From contig JAJCXM010000017.1 in assembly GCA_029263455.1 (NCBI GenBank), positions 46,328 through 110,327 of the forward strand: a stretch of DNA of 64,000 nucleotides, given 5' to 3'. Under the pieces are notes generated by a model that did no database searches, was not told where the DNA came from, and worked only from the letters and a program-made list of their open reading frames with translations. This DNA is from Holophagae bacterium (GTDB taxonomy: Bacteria > Acidobacteriota > Holophagae > Acanthopleuribacterales > Acanthopleuribacteraceae). The translations under genes and the position numbers were made by a program. Below are positions 34,931 to 43,155 of this stretch, piece by piece (position 1 is the stretch's first letter; the number at the start of each line of letters is the position of its first letter).

Positions 34931-36007
34931 ATGAATTTCTTTCTTTGCCTCATGACCATTTCAATCGGGTTAGCCAATGATCAGGAGTGGCAAGTTGCCG
35001 TCACCGAAGCCGTGCGATCGATTGAGACTAGTCCCGGATACTCATACCGTTATCACCGATACGCTGATGGCGGTCTGAAACAGCAATTCCCCGAAATAGA
35101 AGGCTCAGCCACGTTGACACGATCCAGCGATGGCCAATTGCTCAACGCGAGTATGGTCTCCGCCGGCAGCCCTGGCGTTGTCATCAAGGATGGAACCGTG
35201 TTCCGCATTGATGCTGACCGTATTGTACGTGCACCGCTCTATCGAAACGGAACCGACCTCTACGACGAAATGCTCTTTGCCCCTCACTTTTTGTTAAAGG
35301 AACTGAAGGCTTCGGCTGCGTCGGGAACTTACCAGGGCGTAGCCGAATTCGACGGCAAGTCTTGTTACACCGTTGAATACGAAGGCGACGCGTTGACCTT
35401 CACTTTCTTTATTGATCAAGAAGAGCACCTCTTAAGGAAGATGAGCGCAACGGGCGAGTATTTCGCCAATCAATCGATCCACTTCGAGATGTTTGATGTC
35501 TCGACATCAGCGGTTCTGGCGTCTCGTATAGAGTTGCCGGCCGATCTTGTGGTGGTCGAGTATTCTGGCGCTTATCCCAAAATCGGTGACCTGGCTCCTG
35601 AATTCTCCATGCAGACGTTTGCCGGCGTTGAGATCAAGTTGGCCGATCTGCGAGGCAAAGTGGTTGTGCTCGATTTCTGGGCTACCTGGTGTCGCCCCTG
35701 TCTAGAGGCTATGCCCCATATTCAGGCGTTACACGAGAGTATGGGAGAAGACGTCAGGATCATCGGCCTAAACCACCAGGAAAATGGCGACGCGGCCGCT
35801 TACCTGAAACGCCATGGTTATAGCTACGCCAATGGCGTAGGCGATAAGGTTGCGGAGGCGTACAAGGTGAACGGCTTGCCCTTCGTGTTCGTCATCGATA
35901 GGGAAGGTATTTTAAGAGAATTCTTCAGCGGCTATTACGGGGCATCGTCGGACAAGTTATTGCTGGAGACGATCAAAAAATGGATCCCACAGAGCCCAGT
36001 CAAATAG
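34931..36007 (+). CDS. Secreted TlpA-like thiol-disulfide protein
   Basis: About 358 residues. A short signal peptide (MNFFLCLMTISIGLAND) is followed by an N-terminal beta-rich domain (30-205) of the outer-membrane lipoprotein-carrier/DUF2092 kind and a C-terminal thioredoxin-like domain (215-358) with the active site WATWCRPCLEAMPHI. The C-terminal part has GLPFVFVIDREG with the cis-proline. It likely reduces or oxidises disulfides of exported proteins. AAGGAG lies before the ATG. It stands alone, flanked by repeat-bearing intergenic DNA. Confidence 0.85.
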   Translation: MNFFLCLMTISIGLANDQEWQVAVTEAVRSIETSPGYSYRYHRYADGGLKQQFPEIEGSATLTRSSDGQLLNASMVSAGSPGVVIKDGTVFRIDADRIVRAPLYRNGTDLYDEMLFAPHFLLKELKASAASGTYQGVAEFDGKSCYTVEYEGDALTFTFFIDQEEHLLRKMSATGEYFANQSIHFEMFDVSTSAVLASRIELPADLVVVEYSGAYPKIGDLAPEFSMQTFAGVEIKLADLRGKVVVLDFWATWCRPCLEAMPHIQALHESMGEDVRIIGLNHQENGDAAAYLKRHGYSYANGVGDKVAEAYKVNGLPFVFVIDREGILREFFSGYYGASSDKLLLETIKKWIPQSPVK

Positions 36008-36291
36008 TCTGACCGACGACATCGACTTTGTGAGTGGGGGAACCATTAAGTAGGATCCAATATCATCGAACTACAATGCTCAGATATAGCTGCCATTCGT
36101 TTAGGCTTTGGGCGTTTTGGTGGAAGTAACCCGGAGGCTACGTGTGACAGATCCCAACCCCAAGGGGCCGCACATCCGATCTGTAACGGCTATCTGGTGA
36201 CGTTCGCCTAGCTTGAAACACCAAGAATCAGGATTCCATGCTTATCTGCGATGTAACCGAAAGTCTTTTAATGCATCCATGATTTAACCGA

Positions 36292-36349
36292 CTCAATATA
36301 TAACCTAAAAATTAGTTTACATAAACTACCTATTAGGTTATATATTGAG
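36292..36349. promoter_or_regulatory. Nested palindromic operator before wHTH-NTase pair
   Basis: A perfect 17-bp inverted repeat (CTCAATATATAACCTAA and TTAGGTTATATATTGAG) surrounds a second palindrome, AGTTTA CA TAAACT. The right arm ends 2 bp before the start codon, so a bound protein would block initiation. AT-rich promoter elements are within it. The adjacent winged-helix protein is the natural ligand. The remaining 284 bp upstream back to the TlpA-like gene show nothing I can identify. Confidence 0.8.
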
Positions 36350-36351
36350 AT

Positions 36352-36681
36352 ATGTTAGAAGGACTTTACGGAAATCAAACCATTGAAAAGCTCCTTTGGT
36401 ATCTTGATCTTTATGCTGAAGGGTACGCGACATCTATCGCCAAGACCTGTGGAATTCCACTTACAACGGTTCAGAACTCACTCAACCGCCTCGAAGCCGG
36501 AGGTATCTTATCTAGCACATTGATTGGGAAAACGCGTGTCTATGAATTCAATCCGCGCTGGCCTTTCTTAAGTGAACTCAGATCATTATTGAGAAGCAGC
36601 TATAGTGCTCTGAGTGACGAAGAACGTGCACGTTTCCTTCAGGTGCGAAAACGGCCCCGCCGAAAAGGCAAGCCACTTTGA
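36352..36681 (+). CDS. Winged-helix regulator, candidate antitoxin
   Basis: A 109-residue winged helix-turn-helix protein (YATSIAKTCGIPLTTVQNSLNRLEAGGIL, shown in parts: TSIAKTCGIPLTTVQNSLNR is the recognition region, then LEAGGILSSTLIGKTRVYE the wing). It ends in a basic tail (RKRPRRKGK). It starts 2 bp after a large palindrome and its stop overlaps the nucleotidyltransferase gene. Co-directional pairing of a small DNA-binding protein and a nucleotidyltransferase-like partner suggests an autoregulated toxin-antitoxin-like module. Toxin-antitoxin function is an inference. Confidence 0.78.
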   Translation: MLEGLYGNQTIEKLLWYLDLYAEGYATSIAKTCGIPLTTVQNSLNRLEAGGILSSTLIGKTRVYEFNPRWPFLSELRSLLRSSYSALSDEERARFLQVRKRPRRKGKPL

Positions 36682-37205
36682 TCAACACTCAAACAACCAT
36701 AAAAGAGTTGGCATTCATCGTTTCGACGCACCTCAAAGAACAGGGGATTACCGCAGTTTTGACAGGAGGAGCGGCAGTATCGATTTTTACCGACAATAAG
36801 TATCTATCCAATGATCTTGATTTCATTACAAGTTCAGGTCATCGTGAAATTAGGAAAGCACTTTCTCTCATAGGATTCGAATCTGAAGGTAAAAACTATG
36901 TACATTCGAACACCGAGCTTTTCGTCGAGTTTCCAAAGGGACCACTTAGCATTGGCTCGCGCTTGATTAATAGCTGGCTCACTTTGACCGAGGAGAACAA
37001 ATCACTGCAAATACTTAAACCCACACATTCGGTGATGGATCGACTGGCTTCCTACTACCATTGGCAAGATAGGCAAGCACTCGACCAAGCTTTGATGATT
37101 TCAAGGTCCCACAATGTTGATCTTGATGAAATTGAGGCATGGTCACGCGACGAAAATCAGTTGAATAAATTCAAGAAATACAGGGAACAAATCAAGCAAG
37201 GCTAA
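36678..37205 (+). CDS. Nucleotidyltransferase-like protein, candidate toxin
   Basis: A 175-residue protein with the nucleotidyltransferase signature LTGGAAVSIFTDNKYLSNDL followed by DFI (GG-AAV then DxD-like SNDLDFI), as in DUF6036/AbiEii-type minimal NTases. A helical C-terminal half follows (HSVMDRLASYYHWQDRQALD). It starts at a TTG inside the end of the winged-helix gene (4-bp overlap). It would transfer a nucleotide to a protein or RNA; the target is unknown. Small regulators next to this fold occur in toxin-antitoxin and phage defence modules. Confidence 0.75.
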   Translation: MINTQTTIKELAFIVSTHLKEQGITAVLTGGAAVSIFTDNKYLSNDLDFITSSGHREIRKALSLIGFESEGKNYVHSNTELFVEFPKGPLSIGSRLINSWLTLTEENKSLQILKPTHSVMDRLASYYHWQDRQALDQALMISRSHNVDLDEIEAWSRDENQLNKFKKYREQIKQG

Positions 37206-37909
37206 TAATATTTACAGGTGGCGCTTTTGCAAGAAGTATTTGCTCGGAAACTTTATGTTGAGGTGGGTCTGGGCCTCGTGTTGTCAGTGGATTCAATTGT
37301 ATCTGTTCCCCAATACGCTCAATGTGAATGATCAAACGTAATGCTATTTGTACCTCATGCCGCCACTGCAAGCTGTTGGCAGGATGTGAGGTAACCCCAA
37401 TCTCGCGATCGAGCTAAACGTTTGACAGCAGCTGGAGAGATCTCTCGTTTGATTTGCCTTGCGGTCCGTGTTAAACCGATCGGCAAATCCCTAAACTACG
37501 ATAATACACAGTTTCGTATGGGCAACCCGGATGCAAGGATGACTCGGTCCGGTTTGCCATGTTCGAACGTTAGGATCAGAATTGCGTCCAATCATGAGCG
37601 CCACTAGCATAGCAAGGAAGGATCTGGCTCTGTATTGCCGAGTCCTTTTTCCAGAATAGAATGGACCCAATTCGAAGTTGATCCTCGGTGGCCGAGAATA
37701 CAAGTTCGATCGTCGCTTCGGCAAATGGTCGTTGACAACGATGATTTCATTCTTCCGGTTTTTATTGCTATCTTGAGGTAGCTCTATGTTGGGCTCATCA
37801 ACACGAAAAGGGTTGCTTAACATTATGTGGCAATTGGTGCACGAAATTCGAACAAATGAGGCGTCGCGAGTAGTCCTATTCTTGGGTCGATTTGTCAGGT
37901 TCATATAGG
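37206..37909 (+). other. Intergenic stretch without a convincing gene
   Basis: Short frames on both strands lack ribosome sites and recognisable composition. An imperfect hairpin (CCTCATGCC ... GGCAGGATGTGAGG) lies near 37350-37393. Nothing else stands out; it may be decayed accessory DNA. Confidence 0.5.
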
Positions 37910-38242
37910 GTGAGCGTATTCAAACGGTTTGAACTTGAGGCTCTTGAAGCCTTGGAAATCGGTGGTTTTTCGATTGAAGAAATCGATTTGCTTAATAGTC
38001 GAGCTAAACTCATTGGCTACGAATACACAGGTAGTGGCTACTATCTGACGGTAAATGATGATTTGTTGCCTTTGCAAAAGTCGACCTGGGCGAAAAGGGT
38101 AGTAGGAAAGTCTGGCGACATTGTTTGTGGCTTCGTCGCCTTTCTTGAGAACAAAGAGTTGACGCTCGAGTGCCACAGTTGGGGACCCGAAGATGTTCCC
38201 GTCGACTTTCGTGATCGAGAGGTCGTCATCCGCATTCATTAA
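37910..38242 (+). CDS. Small hypothetical protein
   Basis: About 110 residues from a GTG (MSVFKRFELEALEALEIGGF), or 116 from a TTG six codons earlier. Mixed alpha/beta composition with a YEYTGSGYYLTVNDD hairpin-like segment and an acidic C-terminal part ending VVIRIH. No known motif. It lies alone in accessory DNA, 41 bp before the convergent secreted protein. Moderately likely to be a real gene because composition and frame look coding; function unknown. Confidence 0.55.
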   Translation: MSVFKRFELEALEALEIGGFSIEEIDLLNSRAKLIGYEYTGSGYYLTVNDDLLPLQKSTWAKRVVGKSGDIVCGFVAFLENKELTLECHSWGPEDVPVDFRDREVVIRIH

Positions 38243-38283
38243 ATTTCAATGGTAACGCGTCCAAATATTAAGTTAATGCCAAT

Positions 38284-39285
38284 CTAAGGACCATCACAAT
38301 TGATCGCATCGACATATGAGAGCGTCGTGCCTACGTCAAACATTTCCCAAAAGGGTCTGCAGTTACGTCTCGTATTTATTACACCTAACAATTGTGTCAG
38401 CGTCGTTTGCTCCTGAGCATAGAACTGGAATAACTCAGAGGTGACGGCAATGTCGGTTACCGGTTCTGATAGTGCTTCCTCATTGCAGCTATCGTCTAAA
38501 AGGATAATTCCGGCGCCGCCATCGTCGCCGCCGGCAAAAAAATCAAACACCGAGATCACTTCAAAATCCGTTGTGCATTCACGCTCCCAAGGTCCACCAA
38601 GCAGGAGGAGAATAGAAGTACTGTCGCCACCAATAAACAGATTCTCGCCGACACGTTTGGCTTTCTGCTGCACGGGGTCGGCCAGTTGAATGGAGGCTGC
38701 AGTCAGTGACAACAGGTCCCCAACGGGCTGTTCGTGAACATACATGAAATTCATCAACGATTCGTCATGACGTCCGACGCTGCCGTTGGTGCCGATAAAA
38801 AAGATATCGCCCGAGATGTGTTGCTGCATGGCAAGCACTAGCCCGACCGATGACACAAGGCCCAAACAGCCCTGACCCATCCTATCGCATCTGCCTATGA
38901 TGGGGAATTGACTGTCTGGAATGCCATACCAGATTCGGTCAGAAGTCAAAAGAACCGGTGTGATCGGGGTATTGGGAATGTCGATCACCTGGCTCCAGCT
39001 CAGTCCGTCCCAATGCAATACCAAGCCCTGACCCGATGCCACAACATCCGTAGCGCTCAGACCATGTACATCATAAAGGTTTTGGCTGGTTGTGCTGTTG
39101 ACGGCATTCCAATCCATCCCATCCCAATGCAGAATCGTTCCCGCATTGCCGACAATGACACCAAACGGACTCGCTTCGTCCATCCAAATACCCGTCAAAT
39201 TTTCGCTTGTTCCTGAAGGAACCTGCGTAAATTGGCCCAAAACGTAGTGACCAATCAGGGCTGTCAATAAGATAACTAATTTCAC
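38284..39285 (-). CDS. Secreted WDG-repeat propeller-like protein
   Basis: About 333 residues with a signal peptide (VKLVILLTALIGHYVLGQ). The N-terminal half has beta-propeller-like units around TILHWDGMDWNAV and VLHWDGLSWSQV, as seen in secreted proteins with a WDG..W repeat. Cysteines late in the protein (CTTDFE, CNEEAL, CRPFW, CDGP) may form disulfides. The start is the GTG 5 bases after GGAGG; an ATG ten codons upstream lacks a ribosome site. Function unknown, probably surface or periplasmic. Confidence 0.75.
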   Translation of the reverse strand: MKLVILLTALIGHYVLGQFTQVPSGTSENLTGIWMDEASPFGVIVGNAGTILHWDGMDWNAVNSTTSQNLYDVHGLSATDVVASGQGLVLHWDGLSWSQVIDIPNTPITPVLLTSDRIWYGIPDSQFPIIGRCDRMGQGCLGLVSSVGLVLAMQQHISGDIFFIGTNGSVGRHDESLMNFMYVHEQPVGDLLSLTAASIQLADPVQQKAKRVGENLFIGGDSTSILLLLGGPWERECTTDFEVISVFDFFAGGDDGGAGIILLDDSCNEEALSEPVTDIAVTSELFQFYAQEQTTLTQLLGVINTRRNCRPFWEMFDVGTTLSYVDAINCDGP

Positions 39286-39562
39286 GGAGGCCTCCGTTAT
39301 TGAGAATAGACTCAATATCGGTCAGCGCTCGCGAAATAGCTCCTGATCTCTTTTGACTCCTTCTGATCAAACCCTAAGTTATTTTTTATCAGCTATTTAA
39401 GAGGATGTGTTTTACAACGTCAGGAAACGTTGATAGGTGTCTATGGGACTCGTGTCGCCTGCGGATCTAAAACGATATGTTTCGAATCCGAAAAGCTACT
39501 GCTACAAACCATCGAGCTACTGGTTGCGGGTCATTGAGTTGCTTGATTCATAACGACAACGA

Positions 39563-39604
39563 ACGTGAGTCCGTCAACGTGAGTCCGTCAACGTAAGTTC
39601 GTCA
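39563..39604. repeat. 14-bp tandem repeat, three copies
   Basis: ACGTGAGTCCGTCA twice, then ACGTAAGTTCGTCA; a fourth partial copy (ACGTGAGTTCG) merges into the left end of the first MITE-like unit. The repeat therefore looks like slippage of that end. Confidence 0.85.
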
Positions 39605-39606
39605 AC

Positions 39607-39753
39607 GTGAGTTCGCCTTCCAGGCGGAGGTTATACCTACCCTAAGCCAATTGAAACAAACAAGTTTGTAATTCAACCGAAGTTGACAAGAGGTCACTGT
39701 TTCTCAAGTCGTCACTTCGTACACCTAACCTCTGGCTGGTAAGCCAAACTCAC
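39607..39753. repeat. MITE-like unit 1 with inverted ends
   Basis: A 147-bp unit. Left end GTGAGTTCGCCTTCCAGGCG then GAGGTTA; right end, read on the other strand, GTGAGTTTGGCTTACCAGCC then AGAGGTTA. The ends are imperfect inverted repeats of about 26 bp with roughly four-fifths identity. The middle has no coding frame. This is the organisation of a non-autonomous miniature element. Confidence 0.7.
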
Positions 39754-39787
39754 TTTGCCGCGATGTCCAACCAGCGTGACTCCCAAT

Positions 39788-39935
39788 GTGAGTCCGTCTT
39801 CTAGACGGAGGTTATACCTACCCTAAGTCAATTGAAACAAACGTGTTTGAAAAATCAAATTTAGGTCACAAGAGATCACTGGTCATCAAGCCGACACTTC
39901 GTACACCTAACCTCTGGTTGGGAAGCCAAACTCAC
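39788..39935. repeat. MITE-like unit 2 with inverted ends
   Basis: A 148-bp unit in the same orientation as unit 1, 34 bp after it. Shared blocks include GAGGTTATACCTACCCTAAG, CAATTGAAACAAAC, and CACTTCGTACACCTAACCTC. The middle differs more than the ends, which fits selection on or recent exchange of the ends. Confidence 0.7.
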
Positions 39936-40052
39936 TTTACCGCAGCCAAAGAAAACGAAAAGCTATGCCACCAGAGTGACCTGTCGCCCATCCGACTCAA
40001 TTCCATGTATACGTTGCGTGAATGAAGGTAGGATGGGCTATTGGGGTGAGTG

Positions 40053-40565
40053 ATGGCCTTTCAGTTTGATTTGGTAGCTAGGATCGATCTAGAAACGGTG
40101 TTGGCCTGGTTCCAATCTGAAGCCGAACTGCGATCCTGGGGCGGTCCACAACTACAGTTTCCGATGGATCTAAATAACTTAGACACGGATTTGGATTTAG
40201 CTCATTGGTCGAGTTACGCCATGAAGCACGCAGGCACATTGGTAGGGTTTGGCCAATATTGCGACCGCTTCAGTCGTTGCCATTTGGGTCGCTTGGCCAT
40301 TGCTCCGTCGGCGCGGGGTCGTGGCCTAATTGCCGATCTCATTCGTTTTCTCGCCCAAACCGGTTGTGCTGAACTCGGTTACCTGGACGTCTCACTCTAT
40401 GTCTTAGAGAACAACGACCAAGCCGTGCGCGCTTACCGCAAGCTAGGGTTTCAAGAACGACCGTTCCCCGAGTTGCCCGGGTTGGCAAACTGCCTGTATA
40501 TGATCAGTAGGCTACAGGCTCTTGGATCAGAAAACGTCCTCGGAAATGGCCCATCGTGCAGTTAG
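40053..40565 (+). CDS. GNAT-family N-acetyltransferase
   Basis: About 170 residues. The acetyl-CoA-binding motif A reads LGRLAIAPSARGRGLIADLI and motif B is seen in LYVLENNDQAVRAYRKLGFQ. The substrate is unknown. GGGGTGAG lies just before the ATG; a GTG one codon earlier is also in frame. It is flanked by repeat-rich intergenic DNA and has no operon partner. Confidence 0.87.
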   Translation: MAFQFDLVARIDLETVLAWFQSEAELRSWGGPQLQFPMDLNNLDTDLDLAHWSSYAMKHAGTLVGFGQYCDRFSRCHLGRLAIAPSARGRGLIADLIRFLAQTGCAELGYLDVSLYVLENNDQAVRAYRKLGFQERPFPELPGLANCLYMISRLQALGSENVLGNGPSCS

Positions 40566-41029
40566 GACTAGATCCCAGTGAGCAAAACAGAACGCTATCT
40601 AAAGACGAACCGATAGGTTTCATGCGCCCCCAAGGTGAGTCTGGCATCCCTGAGGCTGTTGCATAACTCGCTTCAATGCGCAAGAATGTGAGTCCGAGCT
40701 TCCTTGGCGCGGCGTAACTAGTGAAGCCGGCTAGCCAGAGTTTATAATCCGTTTGTATTCAGGCAAATACATTAAATATTTCAATTCATGTTCCTTGCGT
40801 ATCATAGCGCTCCAGCCCATCGAGTAGCGGACAATCGCGCCAGCTGTAGCGTCTGATGAGCTGCAGGCCTCGACATGTTAGTTGTCGAATTCGACCACCT
40901 GATTTAATGTACATAGCTCTTTTTGACCTCCGATTGGAAGAACGACTCACATTGAGTTTACACAATGGCGAGCGTGAGCTTTGATATCTCGCGACCGTAG
41001 GATAGGTACTGATACTGCATCACGCTGAC
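40566..41029 (+). other. Intergenic stretch with repeat
   Basis: No gene. It contains a second copy of the 53-bp-period repeat. The remainder up to the higA stop shows nothing identifiable. Confidence 0.6.
40635..40771. repeat. 53-bp-period intergenic repeat, copy 2
   Basis: GTGAGT at 40635 and 40688, again 53 bp apart, with GAGGCTGTTGCATAACTCGC between. The tail TTATAATCCGTTTGTATTC is identical to the tail of the copy at 34.4 kb, about 6 kb away. Confidence 0.7.
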
Positions 41030-41401
41030 TCACACAGGTTGGCGGTTTTTGTGTTTTAAGAGGCTCTCGGCCGGAATGGCTAACGTTTCGTGCAGACCTT
41101 CAATCATACGAAGAGTCAAAGGACGTTTTCTTGAAAGCACTTCGTAAACCCTGTTTTTGCGACCGATGACAGGGACCAAGTCTTCAACTGTCAAGCCCTC
41201 TTGTTCCATGCGGAATTTAATGGCGTCAATTGGATCTGGAAAGTCGATGGGGTAGTGGCGGCGTTCATAGGCTTCCACGAGGGTGACGAGCACGTCTAAG
41301 CGATCTCCTGCTGTTGAATCGGCTTCGGCGAACATGAGGGCTTCGATTTCTTTCAGGGCAGCCTGATGATCTTGGTCGTTTTTGATAGGTTGTATGTTCA
41401 T
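41030..41401 (-). CDS. higA: HigA-type antitoxin
   Basis: A 123-residue helix-turn-helix protein of the HigA family. The DNA-binding part is at about 65-115 (MEQEGLTVEDLVPVIGRKNR, then VLSRKRPLTLRMIEGLHETL); YPIDFPDPIDAIKF before it is typical for HigA of toxin-first operons. It lies 8 bp behind higB. It would neutralise HigB and repress the operon. Confidence 0.9.
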   Translation of the reverse strand: MNIQPIKNDQDHQAALKEIEALMFAEADSTAGDRLDVLVTLVEAYERRHYPIDFPDPIDAIKFRMEQEGLTVEDLVPVIGRKNRVYEVLSRKRPLTLRMIEGLHETLAIPAESLLKHKNRQPV

Positions 41402-41409
41402 AAATTACC

Positions 41410-41712
41410 TCAAATGGTTTGAGCATCAATTTCATCATATTGCTTGTGCGTGCCAAAAAAACGAATGTAGACAACTCGATAGGGATAGTTGATCCATACC
41501 ACCAGTCGATATTTGTTACCTGCGATGTTGAATACGACGCGACCGTCTTTTAGGATGCTGGCTGATTTGAATTGATGTTTTACATCGCTTGGATTTGCCC
41601 AGTCAGCCTTCAACACCTCTCGGTACCAAGCCTGCCCGGGTCCTATTGAATCCGAATAAGATCGCGACCGAGACCAAAACGTTTTAAGAGTTGAACGAGC
41701 AATGATCCTCAC
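41410..41712 (-). CDS. higB: HigB-type mRNA interferase toxin
   Basis: RelE-superfamily ribosome-dependent RNase of about 100 residues. Family blocks: VRIIARSTLKTFW at the start, WYREVLKADWANPSDVKHQF, SASILKDGRVVFNIAGNKYR and VYIRFFGTHKQYD. I start it at the GTG of VRIIARS, where family proteins begin; 17 more in-frame codons upstream are unlikely. Toxin-first order with higA is standard for this family. Confidence 0.9.
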   Translation of the reverse strand: MRIIARSTLKTFWSRSRSYSDSIGPGQAWYREVLKADWANPSDVKHQFKSASILKDGRVVFNIAGNKYRLVVWINYPYRVVYIRFFGTHKQYDEIDAQTI

Positions 41713-42044
41713 AGAGCCATTGTAGTCCCAAATTGGGACTTGGGCAATAAAATCGTGGGTCAAACTTAACTAGTGGACGCTCAGTATCCGTGTTCTAGCT
41801 GTTGCGACGAAAAGGTAACGACACGTTTGTTATGTGGTCGGTTGGATCGAGGGATCATTGTTAATAGAGGCTGGAATCCGGTTTTACACAACGAACCCCA
41901 GAATACGTCTCGTGACCGCCGCGCGCGCAGAGACTGAGGCGATGAGTTGGATTATCATAGGGCAAGCTCTTGTGATGTAGGTCATCTATGCCACTTTTCC
42001 CAATTTAGCCGTAACAAGACTAGATTGAGTTCTATCGAGAAGGC
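41713..42044 (+). other. Intergenic stretch, nothing identified
   Basis: Holds the region upstream of higB and the end of the secreted-protein gene. No gene or repeat was recognised; the higBA promoter must lie here. Confidence 0.5.
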
Positions 42045-42989
42045 TTACTCAACCTGGAACCACGACAGTTCTACTGGAAGCGCATTGGGATCGTACTCCA
42101 GCGTGATTACATTCGTGCCGGCAGGGAGTTCTTGACTGGAAGCTGCTCCGGTTCCCGTATTTACCGTGAAGATGCTCAGATTACCGACGGTTGGCGTGCC
42201 AATAAAGAAGTAACGGTCACCGGCGCCATCAAAAGCTGTCGTTGAGCCGCTGGAGGCCAACGCGATCGCAGCTCCAACATCCGTGACGACGCCTGTCGAT
42301 ACGTTGATTGTCCCCAACTGACGATCAGAACCTGCACTGTAAAGTGCGAATAGGGTTGATTCGGCTCCGTCGTAGGCCCACCCCATAAGGTTCGAAGGGT
42401 CTGGGTTCAGAGCGACATTGGTTTGCATGCCTGTTGCTTGAGAAACGCTGTAGATGTTCCACGCGCCGTCGAGACCACGAAAGAAGAGCAGACTATTCGC
42501 TTCATCGACGGCCACCTCACCAAAACTGGTCGCAATGGAACCCAGCGGCGAACCCAGTAGAGTCACGGTCCCGGTTGTCGGATCGATTGTGCCTGCCTGA
42601 CGGTTCCCTGCAGCGACAATAAACATGCCGTATAACACGTCATCCGTCTGATCATAACGAATCCCCATTAAGTTGGTCTCGGTGAGGATATTAGGGCCAT
42701 CACTAAGCAATCCTGTTGACAAATTGGCCGTGTAGATACTGCGCGTCGACATACTGGGCGTCCCTACGAAGTAGAAGAGATTAGCCGCTGTATCAATGGC
42801 CGTGATGGCCTGGAGTCCCACCGTATTGTCGACGACAGGACCGCCGCCGATGAATGAAACGTTGCCATTGGTCGGATCAATGGTACTCAATTGTGGGCCG
42901 GCGCCCGTGTTTATCCAGCCGACGAGGTTCTGTCCCGTTACTGACATCGAAATAACCGCGCAAAGCACGCTTATTAGCAAATTCCTCAT
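42045..42989 (-). CDS. Secreted beta-propeller-like protein
   Basis: A 314-residue protein with a signal peptide (MRNLLISVLCAVISMSVTGQ). It is built from repeating strands of the DUF4394/YVTN kind: LSTIDPTNGNVSFIGG, AGTIDPTTGTVTLLGS, LGTINVSTGVVTDVGA. It ends abruptly with LPVELSWFQVE, a phrase that in other secreted proteins usually leads into a further C-terminal domain, so the protein may be truncated. Ribosome site GGAGGG lies upstream. Role unknown. Confidence 0.75.
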   Translation of the reverse strand: MRNLLISVLCAVISMSVTGQNLVGWINTGAGPQLSTIDPTNGNVSFIGGGPVVDNTVGLQAITAIDTAANLFYFVGTPSMSTRSIYTANLSTGLLSDGPNILTETNLMGIRYDQTDDVLYGMFIVAAGNRQAGTIDPTTGTVTLLGSPLGSIATSFGEVAVDEANSLLFFRGLDGAWNIYSVSQATGMQTNVALNPDPSNLMGWAYDGAESTLFALYSAGSDRQLGTINVSTGVVTDVGAAIALASSGSTTAFDGAGDRYFFIGTPTVGNLSIFTVNTGTGAASSQELPAGTNVITLEYDPNALPVELSWFQVE

Positions 42990-43155
42990 GTTTCACCCTC
43001 CAAGGTGTGGAATAGTTGCGTCTAGAAAGTTGGGCCTCTATCATCAGGAAAGAACGGCCTATACTCCAGACGCACCATCGACGCACAGAACCTGTCACCG
43101 ATTGACGAAATATCTGTAAACCCACACTTTAGGCGGATGACGAAAACGGACGCAG

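Larger units (their letters stand above)
39286..40052 (+). other. Intergenic repeat island
   Basis: No gene is visible. The stretch contains a 14-bp tandem repeat and two MITE-like units given separately. A small frame at 39843-40025 lies mostly within the second unit and is not supported. Confidence 0.65.

Noticed and set aside
37351..37393. Imperfect hairpin as a terminator
   Set aside because: No U-run and no clear gene to terminate.
37422..37607. 61-codon plus-strand frame
   Set aside because: Too short and without supporting signals in apparently decayed DNA.
37491..37904. 137-codon minus-strand frame with a CxxCH motif
   Set aside because: No ribosome site, no signal peptide and no recognisable fold; the motif is likely chance.
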